Positions 63,669 through 64,000 of a stretch of DNA of 64,000 nucleotides are shown here, piece after piece. The translations under genes were made by a program, and so were the position numbers. The DNA is from Liminaster sp964567855 (GTDB lineage: Bacteria > Bacteroidota > Bacteroidia > Bacteroidales > UBA3663): NCBI GenBank assembly GCA_964567855.1, contig CAZMOE010000010.1, forward strand, positions 1-64,000. Reading direction: 5' to 3'. The notes beneath the pieces were generated by a model. It had not been told where the DNA came from, searched no databases, and saw only the letters and a program-made list of their open reading frames with translations. How positions within the stretch are numbered: the first letter of the stretch is position 1; each line of letters begins with the position of its first letter.

Positions 63669-64000
63669 GTAGAAGTATATAGTCGGCATGTCGCGGACGG
63701 GCAACGGTTTTCCGTGTTGATCCTGTTCTGCGACAGGGCCGGGTGGAAACGAGGGTGTGACTAATATTTAATATGTCATACCCTCGTTTGATATGTAAGA
63801 ATGGGCGGGGACATCTGATGCTAAGAATGCGGTCGACGGGAGCTTTCTTTTATATGTGGATTAGCTTGGATGTCGATAGCAATGAGGTAGATTTTCCAAT
63901 CTTGCACACCGTCGTTTTTATCAGATAAGGAGTGGGTGCGTTGATAAAAAAGGGTCTCAAGGGAACAGAGATATAATGTCGGTTGCATGGATACGGCAGG
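63669..64000. other. Region after the SusCD run
   Basis: It contains the terminator-like hairpin at 63750-63786 and no gene that I can support. The next gene of the locus, if any, starts beyond the window. Confidence 0.6.
63750..63790 (+). terminator. Terminator-like hairpin closing the polysaccharide locus run
   Basis: CGAGGGTGTGAC (63750-63761) and GTCATACCCTCG (63775-63786) form a 12-bp stem with one G-T pair and a 13-base AT-rich loop, followed by a short TTTG. The T-run is weak, so it may act on mRNA stability as well. Confidence 0.65.

Overview
The window looks like Bacteroidota chromosome, most likely order Bacteroidales. Supporting signs are promoters of the TTTG / TAnnTTTG type with few Shine-Dalgarno sites, SusC/SusD pairs, a MoxR-Bat operon, and the ileS - DksA-like - lspA - DUF4296 order. 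I cannot name the genus from the sequence alone.

Region 1 (1-9617, minus strand) is a subtype I-C CRISPR-Cas locus. It holds an array of 11 identical 32-bp repeats that is cut by the left window edge, a leader with its own promoter, and cas3-cas5-cas8c-cas7-cas4-cas1-cas2. A WYL-domain regulator lies upstream of cas3. Two inverted repeats lie around the predicted cas promoter, between the regulator and cas3. This block is visibly more AT-rich than the housekeeping genes that follow.

Region 2 (9618-35300, plus strand) is core chromosome. It carries ileS, a DksA-like protein, lspA, a DUF4296 lipoprotein, a dacB/PBP4-type peptidase, rsmI, a coiled-coil lipoprotein, a YjjG-like phosphatase and a MetA-family homoserine acyltransferase with the acetyl-type Glu111. 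The aerotolerance-type operon moxR - DUF58 - membrane protein - batA - batB - batC - batD - batE follows. After it come a membrane-tethered helix-turn-helix protein next to a TonB-type outer-membrane barrel, and rpsA with a strong terminator.

Region 3 (35300-37640) is sparse: a PrsW-family membrane protease, a possible small upstream membrane peptide, and an 82-residue orphan.

Region 4 (37640-63790) is a pectin-type polysaccharide utilisation locus. Three separately transcribed secreted proteins come first: a PL9-like pectate lyase, a 924-residue protein of unknown role, and a PL1 pectate lyase with beta-strand repeats. All three share a similar C-terminal tail. Next is a tightly packed seven-gene run: fasciclin lipoprotein, SusC, SusD, fasciclin lipoprotein, (hairpin), fasciclin-like lipoprotein, SusC, SusD. 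It closes with a terminator-like hairpin. The likely scheme is that lyases cut polygalacturonan outside the cell, surface lipoproteins and SusD bind the products, and SusC imports them. No dedicated regulator of this locus is visible in the window.

The observations most worth following are the three fasciclin-type lipoproteins built into two SusCD modules, the lyase with autotransporter-type repeats and shared tails, the inverted repeats at the cas promoter, and a long hairpin between ileS and the DksA-like gene.
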